Shown here in pieces: positions 1 to 8,632 of a stretch of DNA of 41,051 bases. The first letter of the stretch is position 1. Each line of letters opens with the position of its first letter. Source of the stretch: Gammaproteobacteria bacterium MFB021 (lineage in GTDB: Bacteria; Pseudomonadota; Gammaproteobacteria; Pseudomonadales; Halomonadaceae); NCBI GenBank assembly GCA_000737985.1, contig JNVT01000088.1, forward strand, positions 1-41,051, in the 5' to 3' direction. A program made the position numbers and the translations under genes. The notes beneath the pieces are model-generated. The model had not been told where the DNA came from. It ran no database searches and saw only the letters and a list, made by a program, of their open reading frames with translations.

Positions 1-228
1 CTGAAGTGCAGCATGAGTGCCAGGGGCAACTGCTACGACAATGCCTGTGCCGAGAGCTTCTTCCATAGCCTCAAGGTCGAGGCGATCCATGGCGAGCGAT
101 TCGAGACCCGGGACGCCATGCGGCGGCACGTGTTCGAGTATATCGAGATGGACTACAACCGGCAGCGTCGGCACAGTGCGATTGGGATGATCAGCCCGGA
201 GGCCTTCGAGGCCCGAATGATCGCTTAG
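1..228 (+). CDS. IS3-family transposase OrfB, C-terminal fragment
   Basis: This is the last 75 codons of a DDE integrase-core transposase. The frame is open from base 1 ([20 protein letters not shown]). The GNCYDNA-x-ESFF motif carries the catalytic glutamate of IS3 OrfB proteins, and the tail [11 protein letters not shown] is the usual C-terminal signature. The 5' part lies outside the window, so it cannot be told whether the element is intact. In this family the full product is normally made by -1 frameshifting from orfA. Confidence 0.88.
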   Translation: MKCSMSARGNCYDNACAESFFHSLKVEAIHGERFETRDAMRRHVFEYIEMDYNRQRRHSAIGMISPEAFEARMIA

Positions 229-258
229 ATCGGTGTCCACGATTGCTGGGTAAGATCA
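1..258 (+). mobile_element. 3' end of an IS3-family insertion sequence
   Basis: The window opens inside a transposase gene, whose stop is at 226-228. About 10 bp later comes a terminal inverted-repeat-like sequence ending near 258, of the form GGTGTCCAC...TAAGATCA. Read from the other strand it starts TGATCTTACCCAGC, a typical IS3-group end. The left end, target duplication and most of the element are outside the window. The IS forms the left border of the sigma-54-controlled catabolic cluster. Confidence 0.75.
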
Positions 259-379
259 CATATCCGTTCTGCGCGTGAGGCTACATACCCAGCGACAACT
301 ACTCACCAACCCCAGCAGCTCAGTTAATCAATGCCGAGCCAATTCGCTTCATCGCTCCGTAAGCCCATACCAACGCAAC

Positions 380-2254
380 TCATGTGTCATTGGGGTACCG
401 ATACCGACCGGGCTCCAGCCCCAACTTCTGCAACCGATAGGCCAGCTTGGCGCGGGTGATGCCCAGGTCGCGGGCGGCCTGGGAGACGTTGCCTTCGGCG
501 TTGCCGAGTACGCGTTCGAGCATCTGCCTTTCCCGCTCGGTCACGGTGTCTTCGGTGTGGCTCGCGGTATGGGTTTCCATCGTGCGGGATAGTGAGACCT
601 CTTCGGGCTCGGCGGTCTCGAGATCGCCCGCGGCGTTGATTCTGAGCTTGGCGCCGGGGCTGGAGGAGAAGCCGGCGTCCTCGAACAGATGAAAGGCGTC
701 GATCGGCCCGCCGTCCAGGGCGTTGATCACGCCGCGCTCCACCAGGTTCTGCAGTTCGCGCACATTGCCGGGGTAGTCGTAGGCCAGCAGGGCATCGGAG
801 GCTTTGCGTGTCAGCCCGGTGATCGATTTTCGGTAGCGCTCTGCGTAGTGGCGCGAGAAGTGCTCGACCAGCAGCGGAATATCGTCGCGTCGCTCCCGTA
901 GTGGCGGCAGCCGGATCGGAAAGACGTTGAGACGGTAGTAGAGGTCCTCGCGGAAGCGCCCGGCCTGCACCTCCTGGAACAGATCCTTGTTGGCGGCGGC
1001 GACGATACGCACGTCGACCCGGATCGGCTGGCTGCCACCGACCCGCTCGATCTCGCCATCCTGCAGCGTGCGCAGCAGCTTGCCCTGGGCTTCCAGGCTC
1101 AGCGAGGGGATCTCGTCGAGAAACAGAGTGCCGCCGTCGGCGCGTTCGAAACGTCCGGGGCGGCTGCGCTCGGCGCCGGTGAAGGCGCCTTTCTCCACGC
1201 CGAACAGCTCGGCTTCGATCAGCGTATCGGGTATCGCCGCGCAGTTGAGCGCGACGAAGGGACCTTCGGCCAGCAGGCTGCTGCGGTGCAGCGCATTGGC
1301 GAAGAGGTCCTTGCCGACCCCCGATTCACCGTTGAGCAGCACCGTGGCCGGCGTAGGGGCGACCCGCTCGATCTTCTGCAGGGCGATGCTGACCGCAGCG
1401 GAGACCCCCACGATTCGCTGAGCGCTGCTTGCATGAGGCTCGATTCCGGTGGCGTCGATGCCTGTGGCGCCGGCGTTCGTGGCGTCGGTTCTGTTGGCGT
1501 CATGACGTGGCGAGGCAGACGTCGCGACGGGTTGCCGACGCGTGGTGCGCCCTTGTGCCGTGGCGGGTGAAAGCCGCTGGCGGTCGAGCTGCAGCCAGTC
1601 GAGGTCGTCGTCCGCTTCCATGCGCTCGCTGGTCGTTTCGCCCACGATCCGGCAGTGCGCGGCGCCGCAGCCGGCGCATTCGATTTCGCGATAGATCACG
1701 CGCTTGCCGTAGAAGGCGCTGGCATAGCCGCTGGCGTAGCCGAGCTGCATCCAGCACACCGGTTCGGGGGAGAGTCCGTGGGCCTTGAGATGCTCGGCGG
1801 CTTCGACGGAGTCGTGCCACAGGAACTCGGCATCGAAGGTGCCGTTGGGGATGTCATGATCGCGGCGGATGGTCTCGACCTTCACCATGCCCATCACCGC
1901 ATGTATACGCTCACCGGCACTCAAGACGCTGGCATCGTCGCTGTCCGGCCAGTGCTTGCGCACGAAGGCAGCATCCGAGGCGCCGGCCGAGAAGCCGACG
2001 CGCATCAGCAGGTCGCGCGCATCCGCGGGCCCCAGGGTTTCGATCAGCTCGCGTCGCAGGGCGCCGAACGAGTGGGCGCCGAACAGCAGCATGCGGCGGG
2101 TATCGAACCAGATCCGCCCGTCGTTGGGCGTGAACCGCAGGCTTTCGGTCAGATCGTGCAGCGTCGGCGGGTCTCCAGCATGCAGCGCATCTTTTATAGA
2201 TCTTGCTTGATCAGCCTTCGCCGTTATTTCCGATAGACGCAGTTTTCCAGGCAT
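380..2254 (-). CDS. sigma-54-dependent activator, XylR/DmpR type (XylR_N-V4R-AAA+-Fis HTH)
   Basis: This 624-residue enhancer-binding protein has an N-terminal XylR_N effector domain (about residues 35-135). A V4R domain follows (about 150-208) with a C-x2-C-x4-C group (C193, C196, C201). After a low-complexity linker (about 225-278) comes the AAA+ domain, with Walker A GESGVGKD (309-316), the sigma-54 contact loop GAFTGA (356-361) and Walker B LFLDE. A Fis-type HTH lies at about 587-612. Known family members (XylR, DmpR, MopR) bind aromatic effectors through XylR_N/V4R and activate -24/-12 promoters. The gene is divergent from the cupin-SDR-ADH-MFS-porin operon, which has such a promoter, so it is inferred to be that operon's activator. 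The linker DNA contains a degenerate 15-bp tandem repeat (1449-1508) encoding an Ala/Thr/Asp-rich stretch. The effector cannot be named from sequence. Confidence 0.9.
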   Translation of the reverse strand: MPGKLRLSEITAKADQARSIKDALHAGDPPTLHDLTESLRFTPNDGRIWFDTRRMLLFGAHSFGALRRELIETLGPADARDLLMRVGFSAGASDAAFVRKHWPDSDDASVLSAGERIHAVMGMVKVETIRRDHDIPNGTFDAEFLWHDSVEAAEHLKAHGLSPEPVCWMQLGYASGYASAFYGKRVIYREIECAGCGAAHCRIVGETTSERMEADDDLDWLQLDRQRLSPATAQGRTTRRQPVATSASPRHDANRTDATNAGATGIDATGIEPHASSAQRIVGVSAAVSIALQKIERVAPTPATVLLNGESGVGKDLFANALHRSSLLAEGPFVALNCAAIPDTLIEAELFGVEKGAFTGAERSRPGRFERADGGTLFLDEIPSLSLEAQGKLLRTLQDGEIERVGGSQPIRVDVRIVAAANKDLFQEVQAGRFREDLYYRLNVFPIRLPPLRERRDDIPLLVEHFSRHYAERYRKSITGLTRKASDALLAYDYPGNVRELQNLVERGVINALDGGPIDAFHLFEDAGFSSSPGAKLRINAAGDLETAEPEEVSLSRTMETHTASHTEDTVTERERQMLERVLGNAEGNVSQAARDLGITRAKLAYRLQKLGLEPGRYRYPNDT

Positions 2255-2461
2255 GGATTTACCCTACCAAAGTCGCAGAAAAAAGGGCGCCATTTCCGCT
2301 TTTTATCTGTCGTTTTTTATAAAAATTATGAATTTTATCAATTTTAATAAAACACGATCCCTCTTGCCGTTATCCCTTGGTCTTCCGGGTGAATGACTTT
2401 TTGCTGGTTTGGCGGTGTCTTAGCCGCCTTGCTTAGACATAGGTCTACGCCTACACGCCGA

Positions 2462-2477
2462 TGGCATGTGGCTTGCT
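2462..2477 (+). promoter_or_regulatory. sigma-54 (-24/-12) promoter of the cupin operon
   Basis: TGGCATGTGGCTTGCT matches the consensus TGGCAYG-N4-TTGCW. The GG (2463-2464) and GC (2475-2476) dinucleotides have the required 12-bp register. It lies 48 bp upstream of the cupin start, and transcription would begin near 2488. An AT-rich tract (about 2280-2350) between the divergent genes could allow DNA bending; this is inference. A small palindrome TAGACATAGGTCTA (2434-2447) lies just upstream, but it is closer than a usual activator site. Confidence 0.85.
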
Positions 2478-2524
2478 CCGTATTGATGGGAAGCAGACCG
2501 ATTCCATCCAAGAGGAGAAAGACC

Positions 2525-3052
2525 ATGTCCAATGCACCGGCCAGTACGGCTTATCGCATCGTCGAGGTGCCAGAGCCGATGAAGGCAATGCAGGATCGAT
2601 TCGGGCGCGAGGGGAGCTATGTCGGGCTCTCGGAGGCGGAAAGCCCGTGGGTTCCCTTTGGCGATAACGCCGCCATACGCCATCTCGCTTTCGATGTTCG
2701 CAACAACGTCTACTGCAATATCCTGTGGATCAAGGGCCCGGGCGTGATCGGTACGCACCGTCACCGTGGCATGGTCTGGGCAGTGGGGATGGAGGGGACT
2801 TTCCGCTATCTGGAGTACGACTGGGTCTGCGGCCCCGGCGAATTCATCACCGAAATGCCCGGCCAGGCGCATACCCTGGTGACCGACGAACCGAACGGCA
2901 TGAAGGCGCTATTCTGGATGCAGGGCGCCAACGAGTTCTTCGACGAAAATGGCGAGTGGGCAGAAACCCTGGACGTTTTCTGGTTCATCAATCACTACGT
3001 GACTCACTGCGAAGCCCACGGCATTCCCATCAACGAACAGCTGTTTCTGTGA
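2525..3052 (+). CDS. cupin dioxygenase, 2,4'-dihydroxyacetophenone dioxygenase (DAD) family
   Basis: This 175-residue single-domain cupin has the length of DAD enzymes. The metal site is visible as H78-x-H80 in THRHRG and H116 in the second cupin motif MPGQAH, the three-histidine iron site of the family. DAD cleaves 2,4'-dihydroxyacetophenone with O2 to 4-hydroxybenzoate and formate; whether this protein uses that substrate is not known. The start at 2525 is set by an AGGAG (2513-2517) 7 nt upstream; a longer in-frame extension to 2393 would overlap the promoter. It is the first gene of the sigma-54 operon, with the SDR 10 bp downstream. An alternative is another cupin carbon-carbon cleaving enzyme, for example one acting on beta-diketones. 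Confidence 0.8.
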   Translation: MSNAPASTAYRIVEVPEPMKAMQDRFGREGSYVGLSEAESPWVPFGDNAAIRHLAFDVRNNVYCNILWIKGPGVIGTHRHRGMVWAVGMEGTFRYLEYDWVCGPGEFITEMPGQAHTLVTDEPNGMKALFWMQGANEFFDENGEWAETLDVFWFINHYVTHCEAHGIPINEQLFL

Positions 3053-3062
3053 GGGAATGCCC

Positions 3063-3881
3063 ATGCATGTTTTCGAGCAGTTCAGCGTCGAGGGGAGTTC
3101 GGCACTGGTCACGGGGGGCGCCTCGGGTCTGGGGCTGGCCTATGTCGAGGTGCTGGCGGAGAACGGCGCCAGCGTCACTCTGACGGATATCGATATCGAC
3201 GCCGCCGAGCGTGAAGCGGCGCGGCTGAGAGAGCAGGGTTTCGCGGTGCAAGCGCAGGCCCTCGATGTGGCGGACCGGGCGCAAATGGCCCAGGCCTTCG
3301 AGGCGCATGTCGACCGTCATGCGGGGCTGGATATCGTCTTCGCCAATGCGGGGATCGACCCCGGCGCCGGGTTCTGGAACCCGGGCGGCTGGCGCAACGA
3401 AGAAGGGCAGGTCGATACCCTCGATCCCGAGCGCTGGGACCGCACGATCGCGATCAATCTGACCGGCACCTTCAATACCCTGCGCCTGGCGGCTTCCTAT
3501 ATGAAGCCCCAGCGCCGCGGTGCCATCGTGGTCACCTCGTCGAATGCCGCCATCATCACCGAGCCGGTGGTGGGGCTGCCGTACATGCCGGCCAAGGCCG
3601 GTGTGTCCCACATGGTGCGTCAGTTGGCGCTGGAACTCGCCGAGTTCGGCATTCGCGTCAACACCATCGCGCCGGGTGGTTTCGTCACCAATATCGGCGG
3701 CGGCTGGCTGAAGGATCCGGACGTGCGCCGGAGCTGGGATGCCAAGGTGCCGCTGGGGCAGCTGGCGGAGCCTGAGCAGATCAAGGCGCTCGCGCTCTAT
3801 CTGGCCTCGGATGCATCCGCCTACATGACCGGCGCGCAGCTGGTCATCGATGGCGGAACCTCGCTGGGGAGGGTCGGCTGA
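3063..3881 (+). CDS. SDR-family NAD(P)-dependent oxidoreductase
   Basis: This is a 272-residue classical short-chain dehydrogenase. The cofactor motif TGGASGLG is at residues 17-24 and NAG at 95-97. Catalytic Ser lies in VVTSSN (about 159-160), with Tyr174 and Lys178 in YMPAK. Asp42/Asp44 after the second strand (TDIDID) suggest a preference for NAD over NADP. Of two in-frame ATGs (3057, 3063), 3063 is chosen because GAGGGA at 3051-3056 is correctly spaced only for it. It sits between the cupin and the zinc dehydrogenase, overlapping the latter by 1 bp. It probably interconverts an alcohol and ketone of the pathway; the substrate is unknown. Confidence 0.85.
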   Translation: MHVFEQFSVEGSSALVTGGASGLGLAYVEVLAENGASVTLTDIDIDAAEREAARLREQGFAVQAQALDVADRAQMAQAFEAHVDRHAGLDIVFANAGIDPGAGFWNPGGWRNEEGQVDTLDPERWDRTIAINLTGTFNTLRLAASYMKPQRRGAIVVTSSNAAIITEPVVGLPYMPAKAGVSHMVRQLALELAEFGIRVNTIAPGGFVTNIGGGWLKDPDVRRSWDAKVPLGQLAEPEQIKALALYLASDASAYMTGAQLVIDGGTSLGRVG

Positions 3882-4897
3882 TGCGTGCTGCCGTCTTCAA
3901 CGAATTGCATCGGCCGCTGGAGGTACGCGAGCTTCCCGACCCCACGCCGGGGGCTGATGAGGTGGTCGTCCAGGTAGAGCGCTGCGGCATCTGTGGCTCT
4001 GACCTGCACATGACCGAAGATGCCGTGTTCGGCCTGTGCCCCGGCGATGTGCTGGGTCATGAGTACGCCGGTGAGATCGTCGCCTGCGGCAAGGAGGTGA
4101 CGAGTCTGCGTCCGGGGCAGCGGGTCTCGGTAATGCCGTTTCGTAGCTGCGGGCGCTGTCTCTCCTGCCTCTCCGGGGAGCCGGCCTGGTGTCGGCAGAT
4201 GGTGCTCGAGGGCGGCGGTTACGGCGAGTACGCGGCCACCGCCGCGCGCCAGTGCATCCCGCTGCCCGAGGGCGTGAGCACGCGTGACGGGGCGATCGTC
4301 GAGCCGCTGGCGGTGGCGCTCCACGGGGTCCAGCTCTCCGGCCTGCGACCCGGTGACCGCGTGCTGATTCTCGGCGCCGGCCCTATCGGCCTGGCGGTGG
4401 CGTTCTGGGCGCGCCGCTTCGGCGCCAGGCAGGTGGTGGTCCAGGATATTGCCCGCTATCAGGAGGCGCGGGCCGGTGACATGGGTGCCACCGGCTTCGT
4501 CTGTGCGCCGGATGACCCGGTGGCCGCAGCGACACGCCAGCTCGGTGGCGAGGCGGATATCGTCTTCGAGTGTGCCGGCGTGCCGGGTCTGATTGCCCAG
4601 GCCATCGAGCAGGTCAGGCCCCACGGCACCATCCTGCTCCTCGGCCTGTGCACGCGGCCGGATGCGTTCGTGCCCTTCGCCGCCCTCTCGAAGGAGATAC
4701 GCCTGCAGACCGCGGCCTTCTTCTCTCGACGCGAATACGAAAGTGCTCTGGATGTGCTCGATGCCGGCGCGGTAGAACCGCGCCATTTGATTACCGACAT
4801 GGTGCCGCTCGCCAACGTGCCAGCGGTATTCGAGGCCCTCAAAAGCCGCACTCGCCAATGCAAGGTGCTCATCAGCCATGAACAACAACAACTCTGA
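3881..4897 (+). CDS. zinc-dependent alcohol dehydrogenase (MDR family)
   Basis: This 338-residue medium-chain dehydrogenase has catalytic zinc ligands C38 (GICGSD) and H60-E61 (GHEYAGE). The structural zinc knuckle is C90-x2-C93-x2-C96-x7-C104. The nucleotide-binding motif is GAGPIG (165-170). It resembles the threonine, sorbitol and butanediol dehydrogenase branch, and the exact alcohol cannot be assigned. Its start overlaps the SDR stop (TGATG) and its 3' end overlaps the MFS start by 20 bp, so translation is probably coupled. In context it supplies a second oxidation or reduction step in the cupin pathway. Confidence 0.87.
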   Translation: MRAAVFNELHRPLEVRELPDPTPGADEVVVQVERCGICGSDLHMTEDAVFGLCPGDVLGHEYAGEIVACGKEVTSLRPGQRVSVMPFRSCGRCLSCLSGEPAWCRQMVLEGGGYGEYAATAARQCIPLPEGVSTRDGAIVEPLAVALHGVQLSGLRPGDRVLILGAGPIGLAVAFWARRFGARQVVVQDIARYQEARAGDMGATGFVCAPDDPVAAATRQLGGEADIVFECAGVPGLIAQAIEQVRPHGTILLLGLCTRPDAFVPFAALSKEIRLQTAAFFSRREYESALDVLDAGAVEPRHLITDMVPLANVPAVFEALKSRTRQCKVLISHEQQQL

Positions 4898-6209
4898 TGT
4901 AACAGCCAACGCCGCAGCCGACATGACAACTGATTCCACAGCCGACGTGACAGCCGACGTCACACCCAAGGCGCGCCGCAGTTCACGCTATCAGATCCTT
5001 CTGGTGGCACTGCTGAGTTTGAACTTCGGTATCGTCTTTTTCGACAGGAATGCGCTCAATTTCCTGATGCCTTTCGTCCAGCCCGACCTCGGGCTGTCGA
5101 ATACGGAAATCGGCCTGACCGCCTCCGCGCTCTCGATCACCTGGGCCATTTCCGGGCTGATCTTCGGCGCGATATCGGATCGCAGCGGGCGGCGCAAGAT
5201 CTTTCTGGTGATCGCCACGCTCATCTTCTCGCTCTGCTCCTTTCTGACCGGCCTTGCCACCTCCTTTCTGCTGCTGCTCGGTGCGCGGCTGCTCATGGGG
5301 ATTGCCGAAGGGCCCATCCTGCCGATCTCGCAGACGGTGACAGCGATAGAAGTCGCGCCCAAGCGTCGTGGTGTGGCCATGGGGGTAATGCAGAACTTCG
5401 GCTCCAACCTGCTCGGCTCCTTCGCCGCGCCGGTGGTGCTGGTCGCCGTCGCCACGGCTTTCGGCTGGCGTGAGGCGTTCTTTCTCGCCGGGGTGCCCGG
5501 GCTACTCGCCGCCGGGCTGATCTGGTGGCTGATGCGCGAACCCGGCACGGCATCGGTGCCGGCCACCGTGGCCGAACAGCCGGCGCCACGCCGGCCGAGT
5601 ATCCGCGAGATGCTCGCCCATCGGAACATGCTCATCTGCTCGCTGATGGCGATCCTGCTGATCGGTTACCTGGTGGTCTGCTGGTCCTTCATGCCGATCT
5701 ATCTCACCAGCGTGCGCGGTTACTCGCCGCAGGAGATGGGCTGGCTGATGGGGGTGCTGGGGATCTCGGCGGCCGTGGGGAGTTTCGTGGTCAGCGGGAT
5801 TTCCGACCGGATCGGACGCAAGCCGGTGATGATCATCACGCCGTTCATGGGGCTGATCTTGACCCTGGGCGCGATGTACTTCCAGGGCAGTGCGGTGATT
5901 CTGGCCATTCTCTTCTTCTTCGGCTGGTCGCTGAACGGCATCTTCCCGCTGTTCATGGCCATCGTCCCCTCCGAGACGGTAGACCCGCGCTATATCGCCA
6001 CCGCTCTCGGGTTCGTCTGTGGCGTCGGTGAAGTGCTGGGGGGCGGCATCCTGCCCACGGTGGCCGGGGCAGCGGCGGATCTCGCCGGGCATGCGGCGCC
6101 GCTGTGGCTGATGAGCGTCATCTGCGTGGTGGCCGGTTTTCTCGCCATGGGGCTCGAGGAGACGGCGCCGGTGGTGGTTGCCAGGCGGTCACAGGCTGCA
6201 CTCGCCTAA
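4878..6209 (+). CDS. MFS transporter (anion/aromatic-acid symporter type)
   Basis: This 443-residue permease has about 12 hydrophobic segments starting near residue 40. MFS motif A appears as GAISDRSGRRK after helix 2 and is repeated as GISDRIGRKP after helix 8. The cytoplasmic N-terminus (about 1-32) is a low-complexity Ala/Asp/Thr stretch encoded by near-repeated DNA (4905-4966), unlike the rest of the protein. The gene overlaps the dehydrogenase by 20 bp and shares its operon. With the porin downstream it forms a two-membrane uptake route for the inducing substrate. Direction and substrate are inferred from context only. Confidence 0.85.
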   Translation: MNNNNSDVTANAAADMTTDSTADVTADVTPKARRSSRYQILLVALLSLNFGIVFFDRNALNFLMPFVQPDLGLSNTEIGLTASALSITWAISGLIFGAISDRSGRRKIFLVIATLIFSLCSFLTGLATSFLLLLGARLLMGIAEGPILPISQTVTAIEVAPKRRGVAMGVMQNFGSNLLGSFAAPVVLVAVATAFGWREAFFLAGVPGLLAAGLIWWLMREPGTASVPATVAEQPAPRRPSIREMLAHRNMLICSLMAILLIGYLVVCWSFMPIYLTSVRGYSPQEMGWLMGVLGISAAVGSFVVSGISDRIGRKPVMIITPFMGLILTLGAMYFQGSAVILAILFFFGWSLNGIFPLFMAIVPSETVDPRYIATALGFVCGVGEVLGGGILPTVAGAAADLAGHAAPLWLMSVICVVAGFLAMGLEETAPVVVARRSQAALA

Positions 6210-6213
6210 GGCG

Positions 6214-6303
6214 TATCCAAAGCCTGAGTCATATCCAAAGCCTGAGACATATCCAAAGCCTGAGACATATCTAGAACCTAGGGCATGTCTCAAACCTGAG
6301 CTG
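6214..6303 (+). repeat. 18-bp tandem repeat, 5 units, in the MFS-porin spacer
   Basis: The units at 6214, 6232, 6250, 6268 and 6286 have the form TATCCAAAGCCTGAGACA. The first three differ at one base, while units 4 and 5 are degenerate. The array starts 5 bp after the MFS stop. It stays open in the porin frame and would encode a hexapeptide repeat of the type Y-P-K-P-E-T. The porin ribosome site and signal peptide are downstream, so the repeat is probably untranslated leader. Confidence 0.9.
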
Positions 6304-6372
6304 TATTCGAAAAAAGCGGCATTCGTCATTCCTGCGCTCAGCGCAACTCAATCGATGATAAGGATAATAATA

Positions 6373-7824
6373 ATGTCCTCACGTTATGCACGTCTTCACG
6401 CCAAATACCTGCGCGGCTTCAACGTTCGGCCCGCGTCTCTATCCCGCATGATCACGCTGGCCAAGCCGATGCTCTCGGCAGCCGTGATCATGGCTTTCTC
6501 GCTCAACGCCTGGGCTCAGACGTCAGAAGTCTCGGCGCGGCTCGACGATAATCAGAAGATGCCACGTTACACCCAAGGTAAGCCCCTGTTCGCGGATATG
6601 GGCAGCGGGCTGGAAGCTGCCGGCATCACACCGCATCTCTCACTCTGGTCGCTGTGGGTCGGCAACCCGTCGACCGGCCCCAGGCAGGGGAGCCACGCCA
6701 TCACCAACGATATCTTCGCGGGCGCCGACTTCGACCTGCAGAAGATGCTGAACATTCCCGATGCGACCTTCCATCTGGAATATACCTTCTTCCCCGGCAA
6801 CCATAACGTCGGGCAGCCGACGCCGCCTGCCTATGCGGGGGCGGCGGGGAGCTACTTTGGTGGGTCGCCGGCGCGCAACGATATTTCCAGCGGCTATCTC
6901 TCCGAATTCTCCTATGAGCAGAACTACTTCGGCGGGCGCTTGAAAGCCGTGCTGGGCCGCACCAATGCCCGGCGCTACTTCTTCGAGAACAACTGCTCCA
7001 GTGTCGTGGCCTGCAACGACCCCATCTGGGACTTCGCGACCGGCTCACTGCCGCCACCCTACGCTTCCTGGGGCGCCTTCGGGCAGCTTCAGCTCGGCAA
7101 TCACAAGAGCCTGAAGCTGGGTGTGTTCGAATCCGACCCGCAGCAGTATCTGGACAAGGGGCACGGCTTCGACTGGAACCCCTCGGATTCGGCCGGGGAG
7201 AGCATTCTGGCCGCGATAGGGCATGAGACGACCTTCGCGGATGAGGCGTATCCCGGCCGCTATGAGCTGATCGGCTTCTACAACACCAGTGATCAGTACG
7301 ACCCGCGCAGCGGTGAGCGCGATGGCAGTGGCACCGCCGGCGCCATGTTCAAGTTCCGCCAGGCGGTCTGGCGCCCGGACGGCGGCAGGGGCGGCATCGC
7401 AGATCCCCAGGCGCTGCTGGTGTTCGGGTCGGTGGAGGCGGCGCCCGGTGACAACCAACCCTACCAGGCGTTCATCGAGACCGGCCTTACCTACTTGAAG
7501 CCCTTCGACAGGTCGGCCGACATGGCCAACATCAAGGCGAGCTACGCCCGCCTGGGCAGCCGCCAGATCGAGGCGCAGCGCGATGCCCGGGTGGCCAATG
7601 GCGGCACTGACGAGCGGGGTTCCCGAGACGTGTTCCGCATCGAGACGAATTACCATCTCGGCCTGCCGGCTTGCATGTTCCTCGAGCCGTCGGTGCAGTA
7701 CGTCATCAACCCCAGCAACTTCTTCAATCCGGCAGCCCCGCGTCTCAACGATGATGGAGTCGTCGTGGCACTGCAGTTCGGCATCGATCTGGGCAAGGCC
7801 ATGGGGCTGAGTGCAGCCGATTGA
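6373..7824 (+). CDS. OprB-family carbohydrate-selective-type outer-membrane porin
   Basis: This predicted 483-residue porin has a long N-terminal region ending in a hydrophobic signal segment (AVIMAFSLNAWA). The mature part is rich in aromatic and alternating strands (for example HLEYTFFPGNH, FSYEQNYFGG), has the OprB-like FENNC loop, and ends in beta-strand sequence. The start at 6373 is favoured by AAGGA at 6360-6364, 8 nt upstream; 6355 is an alternative. The porin is last in the sigma-54 operon and should let the pathway substrate cross the outer membrane. OprB proteins were named for sugars, but many catabolic clusters carry family members for aromatic acids. Its stop is 1 bp from the stop of the convergent hydrolase gene. 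Confidence 0.8.
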   Translation: MSSRYARLHAKYLRGFNVRPASLSRMITLAKPMLSAAVIMAFSLNAWAQTSEVSARLDDNQKMPRYTQGKPLFADMGSGLEAAGITPHLSLWSLWVGNPSTGPRQGSHAITNDIFAGADFDLQKMLNIPDATFHLEYTFFPGNHNVGQPTPPAYAGAAGSYFGGSPARNDISSGYLSEFSYEQNYFGGRLKAVLGRTNARRYFFENNCSSVVACNDPIWDFATGSLPPPYASWGAFGQLQLGNHKSLKLGVFESDPQQYLDKGHGFDWNPSDSAGESILAAIGHETTFADEAYPGRYELIGFYNTSDQYDPRSGERDGSGTAGAMFKFRQAVWRPDGGRGGIADPQALLVFGSVEAAPGDNQPYQAFIETGLTYLKPFDRSADMANIKASYARLGSRQIEAQRDARVANGGTDERGSRDVFRIETNYHLGLPACMFLEPSVQYVINPSNFFNPAAPRLNDDGVVVALQFGIDLGKAMGLSAAD

Positions 7825-7825
7825 G

Positions 7826-8632
7826 TCATAACAGGTGCCGGCTCGGCGCCGTGTCGGCGTGCTCGAGAATGTCGAAATGGTCGCACCCCGGCATCAGGGT
7901 GACCGTCGCCGGCACGCCGTCGCGTTCGGCCTGGGCCGCGAGCGCTTCGCCCTGGCGCTGAAATACCGGTGGGTCCTGCTCGCCGTGGATCAGATCCAGC
8001 GGGGGCAGCCCGGCCAGTGACTGGCACAGCGGGCTCAGGCGGCGGGCGCGGGCTTGGTCCAGGTCGAGCGGCTGGGCGATCGAGGTGCCGAGCAGCGGGC
8101 GCAGATCATAGACGCCGCTGATCAGCCACAGCGCTTCGATCGCTTTCGCGCACTCGGGGGCGAGGCAGCTCATCAGCGCCAGATGGGCGCCGGCGCTGTG
8201 GCCGCCGAGGCGCACGCGGCCGCTCAGGCCGAGCGCTTCGCACCGCTCGAGCAGGTAGCGCACGCCCCGGGTGCTCTCGGCGATCAGTGTCTCCAGCGTG
8301 GCCGCGGGGGCCAGCGGGTAGTTCAGCGAAGCGAAGGCCCAGCCGCGCGCCAGCCAGCTCTTTGCCATGAAGTCGGTGGCGGTGGCGTCCAGCGCCTTCC
8401 AGTAGCCGCCGTGGAGAAAGATCATCAGCGGCAAGGGGCCATCGCCCGCCGGCCGGTGAAGATGCAGCCAGGCGTGGTCGGCGTCGCCATAGGCGAGTCT
8501 TTGCGGTGGGTGCGCTTCACGCAGCGTGCGGCCCAGCTCGGCCTGATGGGCCAGGGTACCTTCGGCATCCCGCGCCCAGCGGCGTGGCGAGTGGGCGTAT
8601 TCGCGGTCTTCGAGACTCTGGGTGTCGGGCAT
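7826..8632 (-). CDS. alpha/beta-hydrolase arylformamidase (kynurenine formamidase-like)
   Basis: This 268-residue alpha/beta hydrolase has the oxyanion motif HGGYW (74-78), typical of kynurenine-formamidase/esterase proteins. The nucleophile is Ser146 in GHSAG, with Asp220 (GEQD) and His252 (CDHFD) completing the triad. The family hydrolyses N-formylkynurenine to kynurenine and formate. The gene is translationally coupled to kynU (1-bp overlap) with a strong GGAGGTGA site inside kynU's end, which supports that role. It is not the metal-dependent cyclase-type KynB, so no symbol is given. A promiscuous carboxylesterase is the alternative. Confidence 0.78.
   Translation of the reverse strand: MPDTQSLEDREYAHSPRRWARDAEGTLAHQAELGRTLREAHPPQRLAYGDADHAWLHLHRPAGDGPLPLMIFLHGGYWKALDATATDFMAKSWLARGWAFASLNYPLAPAATLETLIAESTRGVRYLLERCEALGLSGRVRLGGHSAGAHLALMSCLAPECAKAIEALWLISGVYDLRPLLGTSIAQPLDLDQARARRLSPLCQSLAGLPPLDLIHGEQDPPVFQRQGEALAAQAERDGVPATVTLMPGCDHFDILEHADTAPSRHLL

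Noticed and set aside
3821-4969. 382-codon minus-strand open frame opposite the zinc dehydrogenase
   Set aside because: Antisense shadow; His/Arg/Gln-rich and without family features.
6178-6372. N-terminal extension of the porin including the hexapeptide repeat
   Set aside because: AAGGA before 6373 and the signal peptide downstream fit a start at 6373; a cytosolic Pro/Lys-rich leader before a signal peptide is unlikely.
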